From the NCBI GenBank assembly GCA_029264355.1, contig JARIBW010000006.1, positions 1 to 64,000 of the forward strand: a stretch of DNA of 64,000 nucleotides, given 5' to 3'. This DNA comes from Collinsella sp. Its GTDB lineage: Bacteria > Actinomycetota > Coriobacteriia > Coriobacteriales > Coriobacteriaceae. A program made the translations under genes and the position numbers. This document shows, piece after piece, positions 6,518 to 15,294 of the stretch (its first letter is position 1; each line of letters opens with the position of its first letter). The notes beneath the pieces are model-generated. The model saw only the letters and a list, made by a program, of their open reading frames with translations, searched no databases and had not been told where the DNA came from.

Positions 6518-9349
6518 ATGGGCATTGCAAGCAAGGGCGCATCCCGGGACGGGGGCCGTGCCGATGAATTCGGCGCGCGGGGACTGACATCGTCCGAGGT
6601 CGCCGAGCGTGTCGCGAAGGGCGAGGTCAACGTCAACACCGAGCTCAAGACCAAGTCGGTCAAGGAACTGGTGGTCGAGAACACCTGCACCCTGTTCAAC
6701 CTCATCAACCTCATCCTGGCCGTGCTCGTCATCTTGACCGGCGCCTGGAAGAACCTGACCTTCCTCGGTGTCGTCCTCCTCAACACGGGCATCGGCGTCG
6801 TGCAGGCCCTGCGCTCCAAGCGCATGGTGGACAAGCTCACCCTGCTCGCCTCGAAGTGCGCCGTCGCGGTCCGCGACGGGCGGGAGGTGGAACTGCAACT
6901 CGACGAGCTCGTGCTCGACGATCTGATCCGCCTGGGCAGGGGAGACCAGATCCCGGCCGACGCCCTCGTGGTCTCGGGGGAGTGCCATGTGAACGAGAGC
7001 CTGCTCACCGGCGAGAGCGATGCGATCCACAAGCGCCCCGGCGACGAGCTCATGAGCGGCAGCTTCATCGATGCGGGCCTCGTGCACGCACGCGTGATCC
7101 ACGTCGGCGCCGATAACTACGTCGCCCGCATCAACAACGAGGCCAAGTACGTCAAGAAGGTCAATTCCGAGATCATGAACGCGCTGAACGCCATCGTGCG
7201 GTTCGCCAGCGTCCTCATGGTGCCCATCGGACTCGCGCTGCTCTACTCGAGCGTGCACAGCTCCTTTCTGTCCTGGTGCGCCCTCGACCCCGGCGCGTCT
7301 CGCTCGTTTGCCGACTGGGTCGCCTCGGGCGATGCGTGGGGTGCCGTCTCGTCGGCCACCCTCTCCATGGTGGGGGCCCTGCTGGGGATGATCCCGCAGG
7401 GGCTCGTGCTGCTCACCTCCTCCGTGCTCGCCATCGCGACCATCCGCCTCGCCCGCCGCAAGGTCCTCGCCCAGCAGCTCTACTGCATCGAGACGCTCGC
7501 CCGCGTGGACGTGCTGTGCCTGGACAAGACCGGCACGATCACCTCCGGTCATATGGAGGTGGAGGGCGTGTACGTGGCCGATGGCCTTGGCGGGGCCGAG
7601 CCCGCGGGGGCCTTCGATTCCGAGGGCCTTGACGAGGCCTCGCGGCGGATGCACGCGGCCCTCTCCGGCATCGCCCGCGCCACGTCCGACGATGCGAACG
7701 AGACCTGCACCGCCGTCCTCTCCCACTATCGCGACTTTGCCGGCGCGCCCGAATCCCGGCGCACCGTCGCCTTCTCCTCCGCAAAGAAGTGGAGCGGTGC
7801 CCAGCTCGCGGGCGGCGCATTCGGCCCCGAGTCGGTCTCGTGCGTCATGGGCGCCTCGCAGTTCGTGCTCTCGCCGGAGGTCTTCGCCCGTTACGAGCGC
7901 CGTATCGCCGAGCTCGCCTCGCTCTGCCGCGTGCTGGTGGTTGCCGAGGTCGACGGATTCAGCGATGAGGGCGACATCATAGGCGAGCCCCGCCCCCTGG
8001 GCTTTGTGACCATCCGCGACGAGATCCGCTCGTCCGCGTCGGACACCATCCGCTATTTTTGCGAGCAGGGCGTCACCTTGAACGTCATCTCCGGCGATGA
8101 CCCGCGCACGGTCTCGACGATCGCGCGCACGGTCGGCATCCCCGGGGCCGATCGGTATGTTGACGCCACCTCGCTCGACACGCCCGGCAAGGTGGACGCC
8201 GCTGTCGACCGTTACCACGTCTTCGGGCGCGTGACCCCGCAGCAAAAGCGCGAGCTCGTCAACGCGTTGCAGCGCCGCGGTCACACGGTCGCCATGACGG
8301 GCGACGGCGTGAACGACGTCCTGGCCCTCAAGGAGGCCGATTGCTCGGTGGCCATGGCCGCTGGTTCGGACGCCGCCCGCAACGTCGCCGAGATCGTGCT
8401 CGTCGACAACGATTTCGCGGCCATGCCCGAGGTCGTGGCGGAGGGGCGGCGGTCGATCAACAACTTGCAGCGCTCCGCCGCGCTGTTCCTCACCAAGACC
8501 CTGTTCTCGATGGGTCTGGCCGCGCTGTGCATCTTCGTGCCGCCCTATCCGTTCCAGCCCATAACGATGACGCTCATCAACTTCTTCTGCATCGGGTTCC
8601 CGAGCTTCGTGTTGGCGCTCGAGCCCAATACCGCCCGCGTCAGGGGCAACTTCCTGGCAAACGTCCTCAAGCGCGCCCTCCCGGCGAGTGTGGGCGTGCT
8701 GGCCGGGTCGATCCTGTGCATGGGGGCCTCCGCGCTCTTCGGGTATCCCGAGGACATGCTGTCCACGATGTGCCTCATCACCGCGTGCGCGGTGGGCGTC
8801 CACCTCATCTGGCGGATCTCGGTCCCGTTCACCCCGTTGCGTCGGGCCGTCTTCGCGTTCGTCGTCATCGGGTTGGCGGTCGGCGTCGTCGGGTTCCCCG
8901 GATTCTTCTCGATTGCCCGCCCCACGCCGATCCCAGCCCTGCTCGGCGCCCTGTTCGCCGTCGTGGGCTGCCTGCTGTTCGCCTGGCTCACCGACTTGCT
9001 CGAGCGTTCGCCCGAGAAGGCGGGCAAGCTCGCCACGGGCTTCGGCCGCGGTGTCCGCGTGAGCGTGCGCGGCCGTTCCGGCGGGCGCAAGGTCACCTCC
9101 ACCGGCTCGAGCGCGCGTCGCGCCCTCGACCGCGCGCGAGAGAGGCTCGCACGTCGCAAGGCCGACGCCGCCAAGCGTGCCGCCGCCGAGGAGACTCGGA
9201 CCGAAGGCGCGTCTTCGGGCGCCCGTCGGGAGCGCGTGAAGACCATGGCCGGCAAGTCGCTGGGACGGAAAAAACGTTATCGTGTTGAGCAGGCCAACGG
9301 CGGCATCCGCGTGCGGATGCCCAAGACCAAGCGGAAGAAGGACCATTGA
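6518..9349 (+). CDS. Cation-translocating P-type ATPase (HAD-IC family)
   Basis: A 943-residue P-type ATPase. Visible signatures are the actuator TGES (residues 164-167), the phosphorylation site DKTGT starting at Asp336, and the hinge GDGVND (595-600), with a membrane segment GMIPQGL around residues 290-296 and several C-terminal membrane helices. Heavy-metal CPx motifs and N-terminal metal-binding domains are absent, so it belongs near the CtpE-like/P2-like cation pumps; the ion is not predictable. The usual PEGL of this membrane segment reads PQGL here. A basic C-terminal tail of about 80 residues (rich in Arg, Lys, Ala) follows the last helix. The ATG at 6518 is chosen as the first start past the terminator, with only a weak GGA-containing ribosome site; a start at 6446 is possible but overlaps the hairpin. 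Confidence 0.85.
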   Translation: MGIASKGASRDGGRADEFGARGLTSSEVAERVAKGEVNVNTELKTKSVKELVVENTCTLFNLINLILAVLVILTGAWKNLTFLGVVLLNTGIGVVQALRSKRMVDKLTLLASKCAVAVRDGREVELQLDELVLDDLIRLGRGDQIPADALVVSGECHVNESLLTGESDAIHKRPGDELMSGSFIDAGLVHARVIHVGADNYVARINNEAKYVKKVNSEIMNALNAIVRFASVLMVPIGLALLYSSVHSSFLSWCALDPGASRSFADWVASGDAWGAVSSATLSMVGALLGMIPQGLVLLTSSVLAIATIRLARRKVLAQQLYCIETLARVDVLCLDKTGTITSGHMEVEGVYVADGLGGAEPAGAFDSEGLDEASRRMHAALSGIARATSDDANETCTAVLSHYRDFAGAPESRRTVAFSSAKKWSGAQLAGGAFGPESVSCVMGASQFVLSPEVFARYERRIAELASLCRVLVVAEVDGFSDEGDIIGEPRPLGFVTIRDEIRSSASDTIRYFCEQGVTLNVISGDDPRTVSTIARTVGIPGADRYVDATSLDTPGKVDAAVDRYHVFGRVTPQQKRELVNALQRRGHTVAMTGDGVNDVLALKEADCSVAMAAGSDAARNVAEIVLVDNDFAAMPEVVAEGRRSINNLQRSAALFLTKTLFSMGLAALCIFVPPYPFQPITMTLINFFCIGFPSFVLALEPNTARVRGNFLANVLKRALPASVGVLAGSILCMGASALFGYPEDMLSTMCLITACAVGVHLIWRISVPFTPLRRAVFAFVVIGLAVGVVGFPGFFSIARPTPIPALLGALFAVVGCLLFAWLTDLLERSPEKAGKLATGFGRGVRVSVRGRSGGRKVTSTGSSARRALDRARERLARRKADAAKRAAAEETRTEGASSGARRERVKTMAGKSLGRKKRYRVEQANGGIRVRMPKTKRKKDH

Positions 9350-10491
9350 TCTGCCCCATCTGCAACGCTTCCATATCCGATGATTCGAGCAGCTGCCCCG
9401 CCTGCGGCGCCGACTTGTCGCCGCGCCCCGCTTCTGCGCGCGCCGACTTCATCTTTTGCGAGGGCTGCGGCGCCCGTCTGGGCGACCAGGACCGCACGTG
9501 CCCCAAATGCGGCCGCCCCGCCCCGGGCATCCTCTCCGAGCAGTCCGCCGCCTCCGACCTCGCGGCGGGCAGAACGGCGAGTTTCCCGCGCCTGACTGCC
9601 GAGATGATCGCCGGTGCGGTACCGGCCCCCGGCGCCTCGGCGAGCGCCGCCGCCCCCCGTGACGAGCAGTCGACGAGCGTCCTGGATGGCGACGAGCTCT
9701 CCGCGGCACAGGCGAGCTCCGCCTCGCGCTCCGCCTCGCCGCGTCCGCGCCCCGTCGTGAGCGATGACGACCTCGCGCGCGGGGAGGATGCCTACGCCAA
9801 GGCTCGCCGCCCCCGTTGGGTCGCGCCGCTCGTCGCGGCGTTCGTCCTCGGGGCCGTCGGGGTCTTCGCCGCGACCGACCCGCTGGGCGTGATGCCCGGC
9901 ATCGTCGAGTCCTTCGATCGGGCCGCGAGCGATATGTACCCGAGCCGTCAGGTGGCCGAGACGGGCTCCGCCGAGGATTCCGCTGCCGAGATGGGGGAGT
10001 CGGGGGCCGGAGGGCCCGGCGATGCCCATGCGCTCTCCGATCCCGAGGCCTTCCAGGTGCTTTCCGCCGTGTATGCCGAGATCACCTCGTATCAGGACGC
10101 CCTGGGACCGGTGATCGAGACCTTCAACGGGCAATATCTCAACAAGGACTTCGATCAGCGCTCGCAGGCCTCCCGGGGCGCCTACGACCTGCGCGCGACC
10201 ATCAAGCAGACCATGGATGAGCTCGATTCGCTGAGCCTTCCCGACGACACGGCCTATGCCGAGGACGTCGAGCACCTCAAGCAGCTCGCCACCTGGATGT
10301 TCAACCGCGTCGATGTCCTGTGCAAGTCCTGGGACATCTCGCTCGCGGTGCCGCAGGGCGAGCGCCCGGCCGACCACCAGGACGAGATCCTCGCACCCCT
10401 GCGCGAGGTATCCATGGTCAACGGCCGTGCGGTCGACGTCATCGAGTACGAGAAGAACGTCGCGGCCTGGAAGCCCGTCGAGAAGCGCTAG
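9346..10491 (+). CDS. Zinc-ribbon, single-pass membrane protein of unknown function
   Basis: 381 residues. Two zinc ribbons occupy the N-terminus (CPICNASISDDSSSCPACG, then CEGC...CPKCG, residues about 3-56). They are followed by an Ala/Ser-rich linker, one predicted transmembrane segment near residues 160-178 (WVAPLVAAFVLGAVGVFAA), and an extracytoplasmic domain with no recognised family. It starts with TTG at 9346, overlapping the stop of the ATPase gene (ATTGA); AAGGA three bases upstream supports this start and coupled translation. Co-expression with the pump suggests, but does not prove, a related envelope role. A similar architecture (cytoplasmic N-terminal domain, one helix, external domain) recurs in the TPR protein two genes downstream. 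Confidence 0.8.
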   Translation: MICPICNASISDDSSSCPACGADLSPRPASARADFIFCEGCGARLGDQDRTCPKCGRPAPGILSEQSAASDLAAGRTASFPRLTAEMIAGAVPAPGASASAAAPRDEQSTSVLDGDELSAAQASSASRSASPRPRPVVSDDDLARGEDAYAKARRPRWVAPLVAAFVLGAVGVFAATDPLGVMPGIVESFDRAASDMYPSRQVAETGSAEDSAAEMGESGAGGPGDAHALSDPEAFQVLSAVYAEITSYQDALGPVIETFNGQYLNKDFDQRSQASRGAYDLRATIKQTMDELDSLSLPDDTAYAEDVEHLKQLATWMFNRVDVLCKSWDISLAVPQGERPADHQDEILAPLREVSMVNGRAVDVIEYEKNVAAWKPVEKR

Positions 10492-10534
10492 GCCGAGCCC
10501 TTGCCCGCCGCGTTCGGGCACGCCGCGTCGAGCG

Positions 10535-10543
10535 TGGTAAGAT
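10535..10543 (+). promoter_or_regulatory. Candidate extended -10 promoter for the cyclophilin gene
   Basis: TGG followed by TAAGAT forms an extended -10 element 35 bases before the start codon. No clear -35 is visible, as is common for extended -10 promoters. Assigned by consensus only. Confidence 0.38.
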
Positions 10544-10577
10544 AGTTGCCATATGCACGTACGTTAGGGGGAGAATC

Positions 10578-11117
10578 ATGTTCTTCAAGAAGACCCGCAC
10601 GCCCGAGTACCAGCTCGTCGGCGATGAGAGCGCCGTCATCGAGACCTCGCAGGGCACCATCCGCGTGAAGCTCGATTGCGCGGGCGCCCCGATCCATGTC
10701 GCCAATTTCTGCGAGCTGTCCGTGATGGGGTTCTACGACGGACTCAAGTTCCATCGCCACGTCCCCGGTTTTGTGATCCAGGGCGGTTGCCCCAACACGC
10801 GCGATATGACGCCCGAGCAGGTCGCGGCCGGTCAGATGGGTCCCGATGGCCAGCCCGGCACCGGCGGTCCCGGCTGGAGCATCCAGGAGGAGTTCTCCAC
10901 CAACCCGAACAACAGCCATGAGGACGGCGCCCTTGCGATGGCCCGCTCCATGGACCCCAATTCCGCCGGCTCCCAGTTCTACTTCTGCCTGGGTCCGCAG
11001 CACAACCTCGATTCCGGATACACCGTCTTCGGTTCCACGGTCGAGGGAATCGACGTCATCGGTCGCCTGCGCGCCGGTGACGAGATCCGTCATATCGAGA
11101 TCGTCCACGAGGCGTAA
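10578..11117 (+). CDS. Cyclophilin-type peptidyl-prolyl cis-trans isomerase
   Basis: A 179-residue cyclophilin; catalyses proline isomerisation during folding. The family core is complete: FHRHVPGFVIQGGCP (catalytic Arg region), GALAMARSMDPNSAGSQFYF and the LDSGYTVFGSTVEGIDVI segment. No signal peptide or lipobox is seen, so it is probably cytoplasmic. The frame is open upstream, but the ATG at 10578 is preceded by GGGGGAG and starts a family-typical N-terminus (MFFKKTRTPEYQL). It lies 86 bases after the zinc-ribbon gene and 49 before the TPR gene. Confidence 0.92.
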   Translation: MFFKKTRTPEYQLVGDESAVIETSQGTIRVKLDCAGAPIHVANFCELSVMGFYDGLKFHRHVPGFVIQGGCPNTRDMTPEQVAAGQMGPDGQPGTGGPGWSIQEEFSTNPNNSHEDGALAMARSMDPNSAGSQFYFCLGPQHNLDSGYTVFGSTVEGIDVIGRLRAGDEIRHIEIVHEA

Positions 11118-11166
11118 GATCCTCCCCGCAGAATCGAAACGACCCGCACGCGTCTAAGGAGTACAT

Positions 11167-12567
11167 GTGAACGCTCAAGTTTTCGAACAGGCCCGCAGCG
11201 CTTACCGCACCGGTGATTTCGCCGCTGCGGCCCAGCTGTTCTCCGCCGCCAAGGAGGGCGATGGCCCCTGGGGCGAGGCCGACCATCTCCGCGGCAATTC
11301 GCTCATGCGCCTCGGTCGTTACGCCGAGGCCGCGGCCGCTTACGCCGTCGCGTTGCAGGACGACGCGTACGGCAAGAAGGGCGCGCTGCTCACCAACCAG
11401 GGCAAGGCCCTCGTCGCCGCGGGCGATTTGGCCTCGGCGGTCTCCTCCTTCTCCTCCGCAACCCAGGATGCCAGCTACGCCACCCCGTACAAGGCCTACC
11501 TCGGCCTCGGCGGCGCGCTCGAGAAGCTCGGCAACCTCACGGAGGCCGGCGTGGCCTACCGCCAGGCGGCCATCGACGGCACCAATCCCGCCCCGGCCGG
11601 TGCCTTGGCGAGCCTCGGCGATTGCTTCGTCTCCCTGCAGCGTCCCGAAGATGCCATCGAGTCCTACCGCACCGCGCTCGACTTCGCCGGTCCGCGCGAC
11701 GATGTGAGCTCCATCAACGCGGGCCTGGGCTGCGCCTATGCGGGCGCCAACCGCTTCAGCGACGCCCTCGACGCCTTCACCAAGGCCACCGCCGACGGCG
11801 TGTATCAGCTCACGGCCGACCAGGCGGCGGCCCGCGACCGCGCGCACGATGCGCTGTCCGCCTCCGCGGCCATGAGGCCGGCCGCCGATCCGTATGACAC
11901 CGCGGTCGATCCGCTCGATCCGCTCGGGCAATCCGGCAACTTCATGCCCGATCCCTCCGACACCGGCTTCTTCACGCTCTCCGAGCATGAGATGGTCCAG
12001 CAGGACCGCGCCGAGGCGAAGGTCCGCCGCAAGCACCGCCACCTCGGGCTCAAGATCTTCCTCACCATCCTCGTCATCCTGGTCATCGCGGGCGGCGGCC
12101 TCGCCTTCGCCTACACCCGCGGATTCGGCTTCCCCACGCAGCAGGACACGCTCACCAAGCTGTTCGAGGCGGCTTCCTCCGATGCCCCGACCGATGAGTT
12201 CCTGGCTTCCGGTCTCGATGACAGCCAGCGTGCGGTCATCGTCGCGTCCATCCCCAAGGACGCGACCGCGACCATCGAGGGTATGGACGCCGGCATGAGC
12301 GAGACCAAGGCCACGGTCAAGGTGACGCTCAAGCAGGGCGGCGAGATGACCTATGAGGTCGACTTCACCCGCGAGGGGCTCGGGTGGGCTGTCTGTGCGA
12401 TCGCCTCCGACTTCGGCGTCTCCGGCGATATGGCCTCCTCCGGTACCGATGGGGCCTCCGATTCCGGTTCCGAGAAGGACAAGGGCGGCGCTGAGGACTC
12501 CGCCGACTCGCTTACCGCTCAAGATCCGACCTCCGAGCCGTCCGGTGAGGACACTGCGCGGCAGTAG
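11167..12567 (+). CDS. TPR-repeat membrane protein
   Basis: 466 residues. The N-terminal half (about 1-235) holds several tetratricopeptide-like helical repeats (for example FEQARSAYRTGDFAAAAQLF and LGGALEKLGNLTEAGVAYRQA). One transmembrane segment lies near residues 295-315 (FLTILVILVIAGGGLAFAY), followed by an external domain and an acidic, Ser/Asp-rich tail. Topology should be N-terminus inside. Start is GTG at 11167 with AAGGAG at a good distance. It directly precedes mreB, so a scaffold role near the elongation machinery is possible, but no specific function can be assigned. Confidence 0.8.
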   Translation: MNAQVFEQARSAYRTGDFAAAAQLFSAAKEGDGPWGEADHLRGNSLMRLGRYAEAAAAYAVALQDDAYGKKGALLTNQGKALVAAGDLASAVSSFSSATQDASYATPYKAYLGLGGALEKLGNLTEAGVAYRQAAIDGTNPAPAGALASLGDCFVSLQRPEDAIESYRTALDFAGPRDDVSSINAGLGCAYAGANRFSDALDAFTKATADGVYQLTADQAAARDRAHDALSASAAMRPAADPYDTAVDPLDPLGQSGNFMPDPSDTGFFTLSEHEMVQQDRAEAKVRRKHRHLGLKIFLTILVILVIAGGGLAFAYTRGFGFPTQQDTLTKLFEAASSDAPTDEFLASGLDDSQRAVIVASIPKDATATIEGMDAGMSETKATVKVTLKQGGEMTYEVDFTREGLGWAVCAIASDFGVSGDMASSGTDGASDSGSEKDKGGAEDSADSLTAQDPTSEPSGEDTARQ

Positions 12568-12592
12568 TTTCAGTGGACGGGTGATGCGTTTT

Positions 12593-12618
12593 CCGCGCAT
12601 GTCGCCATCGATGCGCGG
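12593..12618. other. Inverted repeat in the mreB leader region
   Basis: CCGCGCAT (12593-12600) and ATGCGCGG (12611-12618) form a perfect 8-bp stem with a 10-base loop in the 104-base gap before mreB. No T-tract follows on either strand, so it is not a standard terminator. A TACACT hexamer (12627-12632) just downstream could be a -10 element for mreB. Function unknown. Confidence 0.35.
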
Positions 12619-12671
12619 GCGGACGCTACACTTGTCCCAGCGAATCCCATGTGTTTGACGTAGGAGCAGAC

Positions 12672-13715
12672 TTGTTTTCTCTGATGGATATGTTTTTCGG
12701 CCAGTACGACGGCGATCTGGCGATCGACCTCGGTACGGCCAATACCCTCGTCTCTGTGCGCGGCAAGGGCATCGTCATCCGCGAGCCCTCCGTCGTCGCC
12801 ATCGATAAGAACGATGAGCGCATCCTGGCCGTCGGCATCGAGGCCAAGCGCATGCTCGGCCGCACGCCCGGCAATATCGTCGCCGTCCGCCCGCTCAAGG
12901 ACGGCGTCATCGCCGATTTCGATGTGACTGAGGCCATGCTTCGCTACTTCATCGACAAGGCGAGCGAGAAGCGCTATCCGTGGACCCCGCGTCCGCGCGT
13001 GGTGGTGTGCGTCCCCTCCGGCGTCACTTCCGTCGAGAAGCGCGCCGTCTTCGAGGCGACCATCCAGGCCGGCGCGCGCCAGGCGTATCTCATCGAGGAA
13101 CCCATGGCCGCCGCCATCGGAGCCGACCTGCCCGTCGAGGAGCCCACGGGCTCCATGGTCATCGACATCGGCGGCGGCACCACCGAGGTCGCGGTCATCG
13201 CCATGGGCGGCATCGTCGTCTCCCAGTCCATCCGCATCGCCGGAGACGAGTTCGACCAGGCGATTCTGCAGCACGTCCGTGATGCCTACAACCTCGCCAT
13301 CGGCGAGCGCACCGCCGAGGACATCAAGATCAAGGTCGGTTCCGCCGTCCCGCTCAAGGACGAGCTCGACGTCGAGGTCAATGGCCGCGATGTGATCACG
13401 GGTCTGCCCAAGACCGTCCGCATCGAGAGCGAGGAGATCCGCCGCGCCCTCAACAAGCCGTTGGATGAGATGACCAAGGCCGTCAAGGACGCCCTCGATG
13501 CGACCCCGCCCGATCTTGCCTCCGACCTCATGTATTACGGCATCTTGCTCACGGGCGGCGGCGCCATGCTCCGCGGTCTGGATATCCGCCTGCGCGATGA
13601 GACGGGTGTCGCAGTCAACGTGAGCCCCACCGCGCTCGACAACGTCGTGAACGGCTGCGCGCGCGTTTTGGAGGCAAACGCCTTCGACGGCGGTTTCGTT
13701 CAGAGCAACGCGTAG
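12672..13715 (+). CDS. mreB: Rod-shape actin homologue MreB
   Basis: A 347-residue MreB, the filament-forming ATPase that guides lateral cell-wall synthesis. The actin-fold signatures are intact: GDLAIDLGTANTLV (phosphate 1), VIDIGGGTTEVAVI (phosphate 2) and LLTGGGAMLRGLD (adenosine motif). I place the start at the TTG at 12672 because TAGGAG precedes it at correct spacing and it yields the usual short N-terminus (MFSLMDMFFG). The GTG at 12651 in the same frame has no ribosome site. It heads the mreB-mreC-mreD-PBP2-rodA cluster. Confidence 0.96.
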   Translation: MFSLMDMFFGQYDGDLAIDLGTANTLVSVRGKGIVIREPSVVAIDKNDERILAVGIEAKRMLGRTPGNIVAVRPLKDGVIADFDVTEAMLRYFIDKASEKRYPWTPRPRVVVCVPSGVTSVEKRAVFEATIQAGARQAYLIEEPMAAAIGADLPVEEPTGSMVIDIGGGTTEVAVIAMGGIVVSQSIRIAGDEFDQAILQHVRDAYNLAIGERTAEDIKIKVGSAVPLKDELDVEVNGRDVITGLPKTVRIESEEIRRALNKPLDEMTKAVKDALDATPPDLASDLMYYGILLTGGGAMLRGLDIRLRDETGVAVNVSPTALDNVVNGCARVLEANAFDGGFVQSNA

Positions 13716-13730
13716 CGGAAAGGTCGGCCT

Positions 13731-14711
13731 GTGCCGGGTAAGCCCAAGTATTCCTCCAATCTGCATAGCTCGAGACAATCAACGGGTGGTCGCCCGTTGA
13801 TTGCTTTATGCCTCGTATCGCTGTTGCTCCTCACGTTTTATCTGCGTGAGGGAGATGCCGGCGCGATCCACTCCCTGCGCGGCGCCGCGATGACGATCAC
13901 GTCTCCCGTTCGCATGCTGGGAGGTGCCGCCGCCACCCCGTTCAACGCCATCGGCAACGTGATCGGCAACGCCGGCGCCTCATCCGAGACGCTGTCGGAG
14001 CTCAAGGAGGAGAATGAGCGCCTGACCGCCAAGGTGGCCGAGCTCTCCGAGGCCCAGGAAACGGCCGCCCGGCTCGAGAAGCTCGTCGGTCTTCAGTCCA
14101 CGTATGACCTGAAGTCGACCGCCGCCCGCATCATCGGGTCGACCGGCGACGCCTGGTCAAACGCCGTCATCATCGACAAGGGCTCCAATGCCGGTTTCGA
14201 GGTCGGCATGCCCGTGTGCAGCTCCGGCGGCGTCATCGGCCAGATCATCGAGGTCTCCGCAAACACTTCCACCGTGCGGCTCGTGAGCGATGAGCAGTCC
14301 GGCATCTCGGCCATGGTCCAGGGTTCGCGTGCGCAGGGCATGCTCCGCGGGCAGGCCGACGGCACCTTGCGGCTCGAGTACGTCGTCTCGGACGCGGAGG
14401 TGTCCGCCGGCGACATCATCATCACGTCCGGTATCGGCGGGTCGTTCCCCAAGGGGCTGCCGCTCGGCACGGTCGCCTCGATCAACCGTGCGGCGAACGC
14501 GGTGTATTACACGATCGTCGTGCGTCCCGCCTCCACCGCCGAGAACAACGAGGAGGTCCTCGTCATCACCTCGTTCGAGGATGATCAGATCGCCTCCGAT
14601 GAGGAGGTCGCCGCGGCCAACGACGCGCCTCAGGGCGGTCAGGCAAAGCAGCAAGACGATGCATCCGATCAAGACGGCGCCGCCGATGCGGACGCCCCGG
14701 CTGGCGCTTAG
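13731..14711 (+). CDS. mreC: Rod shape-determining protein MreC
   Basis: 326 residues: a short cytoplasmic N-terminus, one transmembrane helix near residues 24-40 (LIALCLVSLLLLTFYLREG), a coiled coil near 90-125 (LSELKEENERLTAKVAELSE), and the external beta-rich MreC domain with SSGGVIGQIIEV and GSFPKGLPLGTV. An acidic, Gln/Asp/Ala-rich C-terminal tail follows. The GTG start at 13731 has GGAAAGG upstream and lies 15 bases after mreB. It links MreB to the wall synthases PBP2 and RodA. Confidence 0.93.
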   Translation: MPGKPKYSSNLHSSRQSTGGRPLIALCLVSLLLLTFYLREGDAGAIHSLRGAAMTITSPVRMLGGAAATPFNAIGNVIGNAGASSETLSELKEENERLTAKVAELSEAQETAARLEKLVGLQSTYDLKSTAARIIGSTGDAWSNAVIIDKGSNAGFEVGMPVCSSGGVIGQIIEVSANTSTVRLVSDEQSGISAMVQGSRAQGMLRGQADGTLRLEYVVSDAEVSAGDIIITSGIGGSFPKGLPLGTVASINRAANAVYYTIVVRPASTAENNEEVLVITSFEDDQIASDEEVAAANDAPQGGQAKQQDDASDQDGAADADAPAGA

Positions 14712-14721
14712 GAGGTAGCCC

Positions 14722-15285
14722 ATGGCATTCGAACTCAACGGCTCCGGGCCCTCCCGCAGGCGCCTTTCGGGCATCGCCCTGGTGTGCGTCCTTTTGCACT
14801 TGGCCCTCGCCCCGCAGATCCACATCTTCGGCGGAGTATTCAACTTCATGCTCGTGCTCACGGTGTCGCTGGCGATCTCCCTCGATTCCCGCACTATGGT
14901 CTACGTCGGCTTCTTTTCGGGCCTTTTGTACGATCTCACCACGACCGGGCCCGTCGGGTTGATGTCGCTGCTGCTCGCGCTCGTGGGATACGGCGTGGCC
15001 CTCGTGTCACGCGGGCTTGCCTCCGGCGTCGGCATGGAGACGCTCCGCGTCGTTATCGCAGCCATACTCGGCGTCAATCTCATCTACTCGGTTGCCATGC
15101 TCGGCCTCGGTGTCGAGTCGAGCGCGCTCGTCGCCGTGGGCGTCCACGGCCTCGCGTCGACGGTGCTCGATGTCCTTGCGAGCATTCCCTTCCTGCTCAT
15201 GGCGGGCTCCTCCGCCTCCCAGCGCGGGTTCTCCTCGCGCGGTCTGGGCTATGGACGCGGGTCGCGTTTCAAGGGCTTGAAGTAG
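14722..15285 (+). CDS. mreD: Rod shape-determining protein MreD
   Basis: 187 residues with about five hydrophobic helices, the size and position expected for MreD; MreD sequences are poorly conserved so position in the operon is the main evidence. The YVGFFSGLLYDL segment matches the family core. Start ATG at 14722 with AGGAGGT upstream. A Gly/Ser/Arg-rich cytoplasmic tail ends the protein. It sits 10 bases after mreC and 9 before the PBP2 gene. Confidence 0.88.
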   Translation: MAFELNGSGPSRRRLSGIALVCVLLHLALAPQIHIFGGVFNFMLVLTVSLAISLDSRTMVYVGFFSGLLYDLTTTGPVGLMSLLLALVGYGVALVSRGLASGVGMETLRVVIAAILGVNLIYSVAMLGLGVESSALVAVGVHGLASTVLDVLASIPFLLMAGSSASQRGFSSRGLGYGRGSRFKGLK

Positions 15286-15294
15286 GTCGCACCC

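Noticed and set aside
6398..9346. 982-codon open frame on the minus strand opposite the P-type ATPase gene
   Set aside because: Antisense frames stay open by chance in GC-rich codon usage. The translation is low-complexity (rich in His, Arg, Gly, Asp), while the plus strand has a complete P-type ATPase.
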